Assembly: GCA_002104945.1 (NCBI GenBank) | Contig: MCFH01000005.1 | Span: forward strand, 791,001-855,000 | DNA length: 64,000 nucleotides | Reading direction: 5' to 3' | Source: Piromyces finnis | Taxonomy: Eukaryota; Neocallimastigomycota; Neocallimastigomycetes; Neocallimastigales; Neocallimastigaceae | Part shown: piece by piece, positions 37,196 through 50,662 of the stretch | Layout of the letters: every line of letters begins with the position of its first letter | Position numbering within the stretch: the first letter of the stretch is position 1 | Made by a program: the position numbers and the translations under genes | Notes under the pieces: model-generated | Told to the model about the DNA's origin: nothing | Databases searched by the model: none | The model's input: the letters and a program-made list of their open reading frames with translations, nothing else

Positions 37196-39408
37196 TTATT
37201 TAGTACTATATAAATTCATTAAACTGTTGTAAGTGTTTAATCTTTTGACTTTTAACTTTTCAATGGATAAGGATTTTGGAAGGGTTGTCATACTTCTAGA
37301 ACGATTAATGGTTGTTGATTTAGTTTGTTCATTTGATTTTAAGGTTTTTATTGGTAGTTTATTTATTTTTGAACAGACTGGACATTTAATTTCTATCCAT
37401 TCTTCATTTTCTAAGTTTTTCGTTATTGGCTTTCTTGAAGTACCTTGAATAGAATAATCAATTTCTTCTTCAACTTCTGATTCTTCTTCCTCTTCTTCTA
37501 AATCCGTCACAATGATGTCATTTTCAATGCATTCAATTTTGTGAGTTGCAATAGAATTGTGATCTTTTTCATATTCATTAAAAAAAATTAGTAAAAAAAA
37601 AAAAAAAAAATAAAATTAATACATACATAAAAATATATTTTAAACTAAATAATTTTTTTTTTGATTATATTACCATTTGTCTTTGAACTTTTTAATAAAG
37701 ATGCTTGAGCATGAGATAATGATTTCTTATCTAATGAAAGTAAATGTGAAACATTTAAATTATCATCTTCCCAATGATAACCAGCTTTTAATAATGCTTC
37801 TTTTAAACATGGCCAATGAAATTCATGATTACAACATGGTAAACGTGTATATCTCATATTAATTGTATTAGACTGTGTAATCGAATGAGAAATTAAATTT
37901 TCAATAGAATTGCATTTTGGAAGAGATCCTTCAATTCTTCTTTTTAATGTATTCGAAATAAATTTGCATTGACCACATTTTTCGAGAGAACAGAAAAAGG
38001 TAAAATCAATATTAAAAGCTGGAATATCAATACCCCTTTCAGCCATTCTTTTATGAACACCTTCATTATATTCTTCATCATCTGTTTCTAATTCATAACG
38101 ACATACTGGACATGTATTATTATCTTTTAACCATTGGAATATACAAGATTCATGGAAAATATGACCACAAGGCATTAATCTTATATTATCATCATCAGTA
38201 CTGATTGCATTGTTTTGTTCGTCTTTATCTACTGATTTAGTAGATTCTTCGCCTTCACCTTCTTTTAAAGTATTGGAAATACATAAATTTGACTTTGTTT
38301 TTGATTTAAGATGTTTATTAACATTAGTAATAAAATCTTCTTGACAAATAATACAATTTGGTTGAGTTTGTAAACGAGTACCAAATTTCATCATTTCTGG
38401 AGTCAATATACGAGTGGTATTTTCCATAGCTTCTTTTGAAGCGCCTGGATGGCTATGTGAGTTAGATGCTGTTAAGAGTTGAATTAAATTAGCTAAATCA
38501 AAAGAAAGTGGTAAGTTAACATACATAACATTTCCAGGGTGCATATAAGCAGCTCTTTCTCTTTCGGTAGATTCATTAGATGCTTCATTTTCATCATCAG
38601 GAGCTGGTTCAAAACGAGTGTACATAAATGGAGTAGTAATAATTGGATTTGGATTAGTACGAACATAGCGGAAAGCTGATGTTTGATGTTCATCTTCTCT
38701 TCTATTTTCATTTCTTTCTTCATGCTCCCCTTCTTCTACAGCTTCTCCTTCATTTTGACGGAGGGGCTCCATAAATGGACGACGTAACCGATGTTCAGCT
38801 GAGATTAGTAAAATCATTGTATTTAATAAATTAACAAAACTAGAAAGTTCATTGTGTTCATTAATTAATATATTTCTTTGTCTTTCCATTTCTGCATCAA
38901 GCTCTAATTCTTGTTGTCTTCTTCTTTCTTCTTCAATAGCACGATTTAATACATTAATACGATGAATACGATCTAACATTTCAATTAAACTTTGTGTACT
39001 TCCATCGGATGATTCAGATTCCTCATTTCTAGTAGGATCATATAAACTATCTTCGAGACTTAATAAGCTATCATTACTATTTAAGATACCATAGCTACTA
39101 TTTCTGTCTAATTCTGAAATATTTCTAGATATTCTATTATATGATTCCACTCCATTAGTACTATCATTTCTTTCATTACTTTGTTGCATCATCATATTAA
39201 CTGGTCTATCAGCATTTTCTGTTCTATTACTAATATTATAGGTATCATTGCTATTTTCATTATTATTTGCTTCTTCATTAGTATTGGTGGTTACATTTCT
39301 ACTAATTCCCGTGAAATTCATAAAGTTTGGTAAGAAGAAAAAACGTTGATTTCTAGATCTATTTTCTTGTTCTTCAGAATTATTATGGGGATTTGAGTTT
39401 TCAGACAT
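37196..39408 (-). CDS. RING-H2 E3 ubiquitin ligase with extra zinc-binding clusters
   Basis: Predicted E3 ubiquitin ligase of 700 residues. Exons are 37674-39408 and 37196-37563; the 110-base intron is GTAATA...AAAAAG, phase 1. The N-terminal half (1-340) is Asn/Ser/Glu-rich and probably disordered, with a short coiled coil (about 150-185, [19 protein letters not shown]). The RING-H2 domain begins at about 351 with CIICQEDF. A long polar insert separates the second and third zinc ligands; then follow [15 protein letters not shown] and CPVCRYEL (about 412-436). A second cysteine/histidine set follows, CSLEKCGQC (about 471) and [13 protein letters not shown] (about 526), and CPVCSKIN (about 638) in exon 2. 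The latter resembles a RING split by insertions. No membrane helix or substrate-binding domain is recognised, so the target is unknown. Confidence 0.82.
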
Positions 39409-40597
39409 ATTTGGTATATTTTTATTTATTTATTTTTAAATAAATTCTAATTCAATAGATTTTCCAGATATTTAATTCTTTATAGAGTATAATACTCAAT
39501 TTTTAACGACTTTTTTTTTTTTATTTATAGATATAAATAAAATAAAATAAAATATAATAATATTATATTGATATTTGATATATACTATTTAACATTAATT
39601 ATCATATTTAATATAATTTTTTATCAAAAAATATTTGATTTTTTTATTAACAGAAGTGAAATTATTCTATTTATATGGAAATCTTGTTTCGTTAAACATT
39701 AACTATGTTTTTTTTTAGTGTAACAAATGTTAAATATTATATATTTTTTGAGTTTCGGTTTTGTTTTGTTTTAGTATTATGTTGAATAATTTTATTAAAT
39801 GTATTTGAAATGACATTATTTAATTATTATAAAAGGAATAATTTATATAGTAAATTTATTAAATAAAAATATATTTATTTAATGATAAAATATTTATAGA
39901 AAGAAATTTAAATAACAGAAAGGTAAAATACTATTAATTATATTAATAATAATAATTTATCTATTTAAAAATTAAATTTCTAATGTTTTTATTTTTTTTT
40001 TAATCAATTAGTAGATTTAAATTCAAAATATTAATAAAATGAAATGTTTTTTTTTATTTTTACATTATGCCAATTATTATTTATATTTTATTTATTTATT
40101 TTATTTTTTTTACATTAGTGTTAATATTATTAAAAAAGTTTTAATTCTTTTGAAATATCTTTAACAAAATGTAAATTTTTTAAAATTTTTATAATTAATA
40201 AAAATTCATTCGCAGAATTTAATTAATGTAACAATTAAATCTTTTTGTGTAAAGGAAATTTTATTTATTATAAAATAATATTTATCAAATTAAATATAAT
40301 TTAACCAACCAATTCACCATAATTAACCTTTACTTATTTAATAATAGCTTTTTGTAATATCGTAATAGTTAATAAAATTTCTTTTAAATTAATTATTATT
40401 ATCTCTTTTTTTTTTTTTTTTTTTCTTTATTTTGATAAGGAGGATGTAGATATATAGAAATTATAATTAAAACTTCATTTTTTTATGGTTCCCCATAACT
40501 GTTATGAAAAAGAAAATAATTATTTACAAGGTTCATTAACAATAATATATAAATATTAATGTTTATACATAATTTCGTAAAATTCTAAATATCCACT

Positions 40598-40651
<54 letters not shown>

Positions 40652-41014
40652 GAGCTTAAAATATTTTATATTAAATTATTATTATTTTTTTTTATGATTT
40701 ACAAATTAAATAAAAATATGTAATATTATATATAACATTAATTTGATAATGTTTAATAAATAAAAATAAACTTAAAGTTATTAATAAACCTTAATTATAT
40801 TAAAACTCATGTAAAACAACCTTTTTATAAAAAAAATAACTTGGTATACTTATAATCTAGGCTCTAAGAATTCTGTAATATTCTTTTAATTCTATTAGAA
40901 ACGGTTTTTCATTTATATACCTATTAAAAATTATGAAACATAATAGTATTCGTATTAACAATTGTATTAAATAACAAATGTATAATTATCAGAAAAAAAA
41001 AATATAATAATGAA
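39409..41014. other. A+T-rich intergenic region with a long (TA)n tract
   Basis: About 1.6 kb holding the 5' flank of the RING gene and the 3' flank of RFT1. A (TA)n microsatellite lies at about 40604-40634, followed by poly(T). I see no gene. Confidence 0.6.
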
Positions 41015-43121
41015 TTAATACAAGAGAGCAGTAGATATTAATGCTAGAATTGCACCACAAGAAACATAAACAGTTTTTTGTTTTAATGTTTCCCAGCCAA
41101 TAATATCACTTATAACGTAACATATTATCCATGATGTAATAAAACAAACCCATACTACTGGTTTTTTAGTAACTGTATTAAATGGGTGAATTTCTTTAAT
41201 ATCTTCTTTTTCTTCAGTTTTTTTATAATAATTGATAAGATATTGATAACAGGTATATACTCTTAAAGACATATTAACCATATTACCAATTATAATACCA
41301 ACAATACCTAAATGAAATATCTTAACAAAAATGAAACAACATGCAGCAAAAATAATCCAAAAAAGTGTCATCATTCTACTTTGGTAATGTAATTCTTTTT
41401 TAGGGGCTACAGCTTGAACAAAACCTTCTAAGATACCATTAAAACCCATAAATGGTATGGACACACAGTAATAAGCTAAAGCTTTGGGGGCTGCTGAATT
41501 TTTTGACCAATTTGAACCTGCTAAAAAATCAATTAAAACACCTGTATAATTTGTAGCAAAAAATATGAAATACATTCCAAGAATAAAATGACATTTTAAA
41601 ATAGTCATTATTACTTTAAAAACTTGCTGTCTACTTGATGTTGTTGAGGCTTAATTATTTATAGTATTATATTAAAAAAAGGAGAAAAAAAATATAATAT
41701 TTATTTTTAATATATATGATAATTAATCATTAATTGCATAAATAATATATATTGTTATAATTATTTAAAAAATTGTTGAATAGATTACTTTTTGATACTA
41801 GTTCTTTTGAAAAATATATTCTACATGTTTCTTCTAATGGTTGAAATATAATTCTTAGAATTAAAGATCCTATTTTATTAAAAATTTATTTAAAGAATCA
41901 TTTAATCAATATACTTTCTTATTTAATAATAATAGTAATTATTACTACTACTGCTACTACTACTACAACTATTATTATAATTATTATCATTATTATTATT
42001 ATTATTAAATTCAAAATATTATATTTACCATAGTTCATTACAAAAGCATATACTCCTTGAGTAATATTATTACATAATATATTTAAAATAATTTTATCAC
42101 CTTGAGATAATAAATATTTAACAAATGATTGTATATATAATGTAATAGAAAGACTTAATAAATGTTCATCAAAGAAATATTTTTTTTCTTCTCTATAAAA
42201 TATAAGATTAATATTTAAAATTTTAAAATTAATTTTGATGAAATAACTAATAATAATAACAATAATTAAAATAATTAATGGAAAATACCATTATATGTAT
42301 ATAATTATATATAATTACCCAATTTCATTCTTTTCAATTATTGCAGATGGAATAAAAGCATTAATTCCCTGACTTAAATGTAAAGATTCGACATCAAGGT
42401 TTTTTTTCTTTTTATTAGTTAAATATTTCCGCCAGAATAAAAACGCATATGTTCCAAATAAGAAAATAGAATAAAGAAGTTGTGACCATGCGAAGCACAA
42501 TACCGCAGCTCTTGAATTAATTTTCTTGTATTTATAATTTAAATAAATAGTAAAAATAAATGAAGAAATGGAACGTATGAATACTGCAAAACCTTCTGCT
42601 TTAACTCTTATATTAAACATTAAATAATATTGTGTTAAAATGTAAAGAGGTTCTGAACATAATTCAATTAATGCAGCAATAGAATATAGAATGATAGAGA
42701 AAGAATTATTTTCTTCTGTATTTAAATTTTCTCTCTTATTAAAGTAGTATGTAACTAGCATTGTCAAAGAACAACCAATAATTATTGGGATATATGATAA
42801 ATTAACCGCTTTTTTAATTGGGTTAAGGAGATCTTTAACATTTTCTTTTTTTTTATTTTCACTTTTTTCACTTTTTTTATTTATTCCTTCTGAACCTGAT
42901 TTACTTCTAAGTAATGCCATACGAATACCTTCTCTTGAAATAAATAATATTGTTTCTAATATTAATTCTAATTTAATACTAACAATGCCTAAAACCTTTG
43001 CTGAAGTAAAACGTAGTAATATTTGATTTAGAATAAATGTTATACTTCTTGAAAAAAGTTGAAGAAAAAATAGATATATTGTCCCTGTAAAAGACGAAGC
43101 TAATGTTGATTTTATGGCCAT
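41015..43121 (-). CDS. RFT1: RFT1-family lipid-linked oligosaccharide transporter
   Basis: Polytopic ER membrane protein of 560 residues, implicated in handling Man5GlcNAc2-PP-dolichol during N-glycan assembly. Exons: 42319-43121, 42029-42192, 41789-41869 and 41015-41649. Phases run 2, 1, 1 and all introns are GT-AG. The RFT1 landmarks are clear: LFSRSITFILNQILLRFTS and SIKLELILETILFISREGIRMALL near the N-terminus. Exon 2 gives HLLSLSITLYIQSFVKYLLSQGDKIILN and QGVYAFVMNYG, the best-conserved part of the family. Many hydrophobic segments continue to the C-terminus (VWVCFITSWIICYVISDI, AILALISTALLY). A Lys/Glu/Ser-rich insert (about 70-97) forms a cytosolic loop. Length fits RFT1 in other fungi. 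The biochemical role of RFT1 as flippase is debated in the literature; the family call is firm. Confidence 0.93.
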
Positions 43122-43941
43122 TATTATATATAATTTGAATATATTCTTGAATAATTAATTATTGATTGATAACAAAAATAATATATATATTTTATATTAA
43201 AAGTATGGTTATTTATTATTGTTGTTATTGTTTTACTATTATGATTATTTATTATTGTTGCTATTATTATTACTATTATTACTGCTATTGTTATTGCTAT
43301 TGTTATTGTTGTTGTTGTTTTTAATTACAATTAATTTTTTATATTTATGTTGGAAATTAAAAATTTTTTATTATTATTCTTTTAATTATTATTTTTTCAT
43401 TACTAGTATTTTTTCTTTTTTATTTATTAAAAAGCATATATTTGATTTTTCTTTAATTATCCATATAAAAGAATTTTTATATGTTGTTTCTTTTTTGTTA
43501 TATTTTAATATTATATAAAATTGAAATCTATTTTATGGTTTATCCATTAAAATGCATATAATTATGTGAATCACGCATATATTTTTATATAAAAATATTT
43601 CCAAATTTATACTTTTTTAAATAGATTAAAATTTAATGAAAATTTTAATAACAATTTAAAAACAAGCCATAGCCATATTTGTAAACTTATTATAAACATA
43701 TAAACATTGAATATAAAGTTTATCTTTTAAGATTTTTTTATTTATTATTTTTTTTTCTTGTTTAAATAATAATCTTTAATAATTTAAATATATCCTATCA
43801 AGATTAACAGTAACTAAAAAAAGATTATTACTATATACCAGCTAAATAAACAAAAGTATTAATCTATTATATATATAAGACATTTATTCAGTTTTAATAA
43901 ATTAAAAAGCACATTATAAATTAAATATACAATTACTCGAC
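43122..43941. other. divergent intergenic region between RFT1 and the UNC-45 gene
   Basis: About 0.8 kb shared by two divergent genes, so it should hold both promoters. It includes a TTATTGTTG-type trinucleotide tract at about 43205-43320 (read on + it looks like a poly-Leu frame, which I do not believe). I cannot point to a specific motif. Confidence 0.55.
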
Positions 43942-46900
43942 ATGACAGTTGGTGGTAATAATTAATAAATACTTATTTTATAAAGCACTTTTATTTATAT
44001 ATGAAATTTCATTTTTTATTATTACCAAGGATAATGATAATAATTCAATACTAATAATATTATTTTATTATATTTTTAATTATTATTTTATTATTATTAT
44101 TATTATTCATCTTAAAATTAAACAATTCTAATAAATAATAACAACAATAATGATAATTAACAGAACCAAAAACAAAGGTATTTTTCATTTTTTTTCAATA
44201 ATTTTAGAAAGATTTATTATACTTTTATCTATATAAATTTTAATATGTTTTTTTTTTATTTAAATAAATGTATTATTCCTATTAAAATTAAAATACATAG
44301 GAAGAATACGAAAAAATTATTAAAGAATGTACTCAAGGTATATATAAACCGAAGATATATTTAAAATATATATATATTAAAAAAAAATTATATATTTTCA
44401 ATGATATTTGATATTTATTTATTTTTATTGTCATTTTTTTTAATTTTAATAAAAAATATTATTAGCCTTAAAGAGTAGTTCAATTAATCCACAAACTTTT
44501 ATAAAAAGAGCTAATGCATATGAACAATTAGAAAATTATGAAGAAGCTTTTAAGGATGTTAGAAATGCTTTGAGTTTAGATCACAGTAATAAACAATATA
44601 TAGAAAAAGCTCATCAAATTTTAAAGAAGAGTACAGATAAAGTTAACTCTCGTACTCCAACAAATATTGTTAGAACTTTAATTGCCGATTGTTGTAATGA
44701 AAGTGAAGATATTAAAAAAAGAGTTGAATCAGCTGAACGTTTAGCAGCCTTAACCAAAGATATAGCTTTTGCAAAGATCACAGGTCAAGAAGGTGGTGTT
44801 GAATTTATTGTAAATGCTTTGATGAATGAAGTTAATAAAAAAGATAATCAAGAATTTCGTATTCGTTTAAGAATGGCATTGATTGGCATTCTTTCCAAAG
44901 TATCTGGTGTTAAAGAATATACAACATTAATTTTAGAAAGAATTAATAAGACTAGTATTTCATTATTAATTGATACAGCTGATGAAAAGAGAGCCTTTTT
45001 AGGTATGGATCTTTTGAAAACCTTGTTTAATACCGCAATTGATTTACCCCTTAATAAGATTCGTATTTTAGCACAAGCCAGAGAAATTTCTCTTGATCAT
45101 TTATGTAATATTTTAACCCAAAATGTAAATACTAATATCAAGGTTAATTCTGTTCATACCATCATTAATATCATTGTTGATAAGTCTTCTGCTATTGCTT
45201 TTACTGGTACTTCCGGATTTGCTATTTTATTAGGTTGTGCCGCAGAAAAAGATGATAGAATAAAACCAATGGTAGCTCTTGCTGTTTCTCGCATTATATC
45301 CCATATGAATGGTGAAGACAAGAGTATTCGTGAAAGTTGTGAATCCAATATAAGTAATTGGTTAAATGCTGATAAGGAATCTGAAAAAATTAAAGGTTTA
45401 TCTGCTTTAGCTTCTGTTTTCCAAGCTAATGTTGATGTTGGTAAATCTATCCTATTATCTAAAGGCTTTTTAGCTGATATTATGGATACTATTGATTTTG
45501 AATCTGAACAGTTCCAAACTTTATTCATTGATGTACTTTCACAAGCATGTGCTGATAAGGTTTGTAGACAAAATATTGCTGAACGTTGTACCGGATTTTT
45601 ATTAAAGAACCTTAAATTAGAAAGTAAAAATGAAATTCGTATCGATTCAGCTTTAGTTCTTACTAAATTAATGTTTATTAGAAGAGAAATTACTGATATG
45701 TTATTAAAGGAAGAAAATCTTAGTGATTCTTTTATTAATCGTATAATTGATGATAAACGCGATCTCAATTCAAGAACTAATGCAATTGAAGGTCTTTCTT
45801 ATATGACTATATTCGCTCCAATTAAAGAAAAGATCGCAAAGAATGATACATTTTTAAAGTCATTAACAGATTTAGCTAAATGTGAAAATCAACCTTTGCA
45901 ATATGGTATTACTACAATTATTGATAATATTACACAATACCCACGTGAACTTACTGAAGAGGAAAAACAATTAAAAAAAATTAAAGAATTTTCAAAGGAA
46001 CAAAGTGTTATTAAGGATGATGAAAGAGATAAAGCTGAATATGTTGTAAAACGTATCGAAAATGTTCTTAAAAATAATGGTATTCTTACTCTTATTGCTC
46101 TTTCAAAAACTGAGAGTGTAAATGCTCATGAATCCCTCTCACAAATTTTTTTAAACATTGTTACTGAAAAGAAATTTAGAGGACAAGTCGTTCAACAAGG
46201 CGGTGTGAAAGTTTTATTTAAAATGGTTGGAAAAGGAAATACTGAAAAGGGAATTATGCTTGCTACTCAAGCATTAGCAAAGATCGCAATTACAATGGAT
46301 CCAAGATTAGCCTTTAAGTCTGCTAAAGCTACTGATCTTGTTAGACCATTAATTATTATGTGTAAAAAAGGTAGTTTACTTCAACAATTTGAAGCTTTAA
46401 TGGCTTTAACCAATTTAGGTAGTGTTGATGATGATCTAAGAATGAAGATTTTAAAAGAAGATGGTATTAAGGCCATGGAAAGTCTTCAATTTACAGAAAA
46501 TGTCATGGTACGAAGAGCTGCTACTGAAGCATTATGTAATATGATGTATGAACCAGAAGTCTATACTTCATATATTCAATCTCCAAGTAAAATAAAGCTT
46601 CTTGTAGCTCTTTCAGATGTTGAAGATTTTGAAACTAGACGTGCTGCTAGTGGAGCTCTTGCTGTTCTTTCTCAAGCTGAGGAAATTACTCAACATATTA
46701 AAAAAGTAAATTATGGTTATGAAGTAATTAAGAGTTTATTAGAAGATAAATCTGAAGAACTCCAACATAGAGGTGCAGAAATTACAAAGAATATTATTAT
46801 AAATAGTAAGAAGGGTGATGAAAATCTTAATCGTCTTAAGAATATGGGATGTATAAAACAATTAGAAGTTTTAACACATTCTAGATTACCAGCTATTTCA

Positions 46901-46951
46901 AGATGTGCTGTTGAAGCACTTCTTTGGATAAGAAAAAATAATTTACTTTGA
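43942..46951 (+). CDS. UNC45: UNC-45/She4-type myosin chaperone (TPR plus UCS armadillo domain)
   Basis: Myosin-specific chaperone of 849 residues. Exons: 43942-43954 (13 bases), 44164-44177 (14 bases), 44301-44337 (37 bases) and 44466-46951. Introns are GT-AG and phases fit exactly, giving an N-terminus MTVGEPKTKEEYEKIIKEC. The N-terminus holds a TPR segment (ALKSSSINPQTFIKRANAY, LENYEEAFKDVRNALSLD) that in animals binds Hsp90 or Hsp70. The long exon encodes alpha-helical armadillo repeats. Typical UCS signatures include ALAKIAITMDPRLAF, QFEALMALTNLGS, RRAATEALCNMMYEPEV, FETRRAASGALAVLSQA and HRGAEITKNII. The protein is expected to fold or stabilise the motor domain of myosin in the cytosol. 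Total size is between yeast She4 and animal UNC-45; the TPR part is shorter than the usual three repeats. Confidence 0.92.
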
Positions 46952-49900
46952 ATAAAGTCTTATATAATAATCATATCCTATAACATTAAAAAAAAATTAG
47001 CACATAAATTCTTTTCTATTTAATAAAGCATGTTTTTTTTTTTTATTATTATTTTTATATATAAATACATTAAATAAATTTTTCATGTAAAAAACAAGAA
47101 TAATAATAAATTAGATATTAATATTGTATAGATTTTTTTTAATAAAAAAAAAAGAACATGTTTACTATATATATATATATAAAGTAAATAAACAATAAAA
47201 AAAAAAGTTAATTAGCTAAATAAAAAATAAATAATTGTAATAACATTATTATAGGGTTATATTCTTATTTCCTTATTTCTTTTCTAATATTTTTATTTAA
47301 TTGGTAATAATCTATTTTACAATATAAAATTTTATCGTTGAATATATTTAAAAGAAAAAAAATTATATAGATTCTTAAACATTAAAAAAGAACAACTATT
47401 TAATTTTTAATATTCCTTTATAATAATTATAGTATTAATTGTTTATATACACCATATAATAACTATTAATCAATTTTATTACAAAAGCATTATCATACTT
47501 TTAATACATATTATTTATTTATTATTTATATTATAAAAATCAATATACTATTAATTATTATTATTAAATTTATAGTTAAGATTTTATAATATTAAACTAA
47601 ATATCATTTATAGCATTTGTAGAGGTTATTTATTTTTTTTTTATAATTATTTCTTTTTTCTTTATCTATCATCATAAATGATTTCAAATTAGATATTAAA
47701 ATTTATTATAATAAAATATGTGCAAAATGTCAGATACATCTATTAAATTTTAAAAGATAATTATTTTAAATTTATATATTAATTTTCATATTTAATATAT
47801 AATGAAATATTAATCTATAAACTTTATAATTTCTATATATTGTCTTTTTTTTTTCAACTTTCAACCATATTTTTCTGTATAAAGTTATTTTGTATGTTAC
47901 ATTAATTTGTAGATAGTTTATGTAAAAGATAATGTATGTAGATATTACAAAAAAGGAAATAATCATTAATAGAAAAAAGGGTTAATTCATATAGGAAAAA
48001 CATAGGAAAAACAACTAGTAAATGCTGAGGATTTTTTTTTTCTTTTAAAATCAAATAACAATTCTTGTATTGCTTTTTTGTTGTTGCTGTTATTGCTGTT
48101 ATTGCTGCTGTTGTTGTTGCATTCAATAGTAATTAAATAAAGTAAAAATACTTAATATTTACAACTGGTTTTTATTTAGAATAGTCACTTTATTTTATTA
48201 TTATATTCTATTTGAAGACCTAGAACCTTTTATTTTCAAATTGTCTGACAATCTTATTATTAATTGGAATTAATAATAAATTAAGCATAGCATATATTAA
48301 AATATTATTCTAGCATATATTATTTATTATTAAATATAAAATAATGTTTTAGGATAAAGTACCAGAAATAAAGTTAAAAAAAAATCGTTTCAATTTATAA
48401 AAGTTCAATTATATTGAATGGCGTAATACATTACAATATGTGTATTATTATATGTTGTTAATATAATTAATATATATATCTATATATATCCTGATCTAAA
48501 AATTATTATTGATAATATATTAAATTCTGTATATTGTAATGCAGTATTTACTGCGCTTTATGGTAAAAGCATGATAAATATATTAAAATAATATTATTAA
48601 TATATTAATATTATTAAAAATGTTTTATTGAGAATATAATTATATGTAATTAAAATAAAAAATTATAAAATCATCTTAACAAAATTATTTAATGAAATAA
48701 AGATACAAAATGATAAATGTGAAAAAATATTATAAACATCATATATGAGACTTTCAGAATATAAAATATAAAATACTAAATAATAGTTGAATATTTAAAA
48801 AAAAGTAAAAACAATATTCCATTTAATTAATATATTTTAAATATTAAGAACAATGCATTATTATTTAGTAATAATTTTTTCTTATATTTTATTTATTTTT
48901 TATTATGAAAAATAATTATTATTTTTATAATTAACTTGTTTTATAATACAAAAGTTTTTCATGTGGAGAAATATTTCATGTGACCACATATATTTTTTTT
49001 TCTTGGATTTGACAATATTTTTTTTTTTAATAGCTTATTATTTAAAATATATAACTAAATAATAAATATTTATATTAAACTCTATATTTTCTATTTAATA
49101 TATTATGTTGAAAAATCAGTAAAGCTATATATTAAATTGTAATCATCCATTAAAGATTATAAAATATGTTAAAAATATGGTTCTTTTTATATATTTATAA
49201 AATATATTAAAGTATACTTATTTCTATTCAATTTAAAATACAGCCAATTATAACTTTATAAAATATAATTTAGGTTACTATATAATGTAACATAAATGTT
49301 CACAAAAAATTATGGATCTAGTTTTCTGTTCTAGAAATTGATTTTATTTCCATTAGTTTTGTATAGAGCATGAAAGAAACGTATTAGACAATGTAATATA
49401 TCCATAAAAGGAATATTCATGAAAATAGAGTTTTTAAACTGTAAAACGATAATCCAAATTATTATTAAAATTAGAATTAATGGTCGCAAACCGTTACACA
49501 GTAAGCGTGGACACCATTCTTAATTTTAATAATTTAAATTATATAATATATATAATTAAAAAAAATAATATAAATAATATAAGATGATAATATATTATTT
49601 TATTATTTAAATCAGTTTTCATATATTACTAATTAGATTAGAAAATATTATCACATTTTGATATTCTTTATAATATTTTTTATTATCCAATGAAATTCCA
49701 GTATAATAATTTTATCAAATTTTGAATATTATTAATAATATATTCCTTTTTTTTTTAAATGGTAATATATTTTAAAATAATATATCAAGAATATATTGGA
49801 ATGTACATATTATATAATTTTTACATATTATTCATATTAATTGAATTAATATATTGTTTCAATATAATACATTTTCTATTAAAATTAATTATTATTTATT

Positions 49901-50058
49901 CATAATAAACTATTTTATATCTTAATTATATATAACATATATTTAATAAATTTTTAAAAAATATAAATATAAAAAGAGACATTTTTTCATGGATTATATA
50001 ATGTTTAAAATAAAAAATTGTTTAATTGTAATTTTAAATTTGTAGAATATTTTTTAAA

Positions 50059-50092
<34 letters not shown>

Positions 50093-50662
50093 ATTGTAAA
50101 ATAAATAAATAAAAATATTATATATATAAATAAACAACGAAATCAAAAGTGAAAAATAATTATAATAATAATAATAAAAAAAAGTTTAAAAAAAAATTAA
50201 AAAAAAAAAAAGTTAAACGCGATAATTAGGCGAAAAAAAAATGATATACCAATTTGTTTATTAAATATTAAATATCTTAACTAAAAAAGAAATAATAACC
50301 GTATTAATGTATAATAATATTAAATCTATTAAACTTTAATCAGTAAAATAGTACTTGTATATATATAAAATAGTATTTAAAGAGTAAATAATTACTCATT
50401 TAATTAACATATTTAATTTATTGTAAAGAAGAAGAAGGAAAAAAAAAACGAATATTATTATTATTTATTTTTAGTAAATTTTAGTTTAAAATTTAAAGAG
50501 AAAGAAATTGTTATATATAATTTATTTAATTTTATGTAATAATAATTTATTAAAATATTTATATAAATAGTAATAATAGTTAATTAATTTTAACATTAAA
50601 TTTATAATAAAATAAAGAAAAATTTTTTAAAATTATAATTATTGTAAAAATAAAAAAACAAA
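46952..50662. other. 3.7-kb A+T-rich intergenic region
   Basis: Between the UNC-45 gene and the kinase gene. It contains a GTTGTTGCTGTTATTGCTG trinucleotide tract at about 48079-48120, an imperfect hairpin at 49455-49540 (listed separately) and a poly(A) run at about 50062-50090. No protein frame stands out. Confidence 0.6.
49455..49540. repeat. imperfect inverted repeat with G+C-richer loop
   Basis: The left arm ATTATTAAAATTAGAATTAATGGT and the right arm, whose reverse complement reads ATTATTAAAATTAAGAATGGT, pair over about 21 bases with a small bulge. The roughly 28-base loop (49484-49511) is far richer in G+C than the flanks and has its own small stem (CGC/GCG, TTAC/GTAA). It could be a MITE remnant or a small structured RNA. 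I cannot decide from one copy. Confidence 0.6.

Noticed and set aside
43219-43518. Poly-Leu frame upstream of RFT1
   Set aside because: TTA/TTG trinucleotide microsatellite in a promoter region; composition expected by chance.
43949-44131. 60-codon frame at the start of the UNC-45 gene
   Set aside because: Runs through the first intron; the spliced N-terminus explains the region better.
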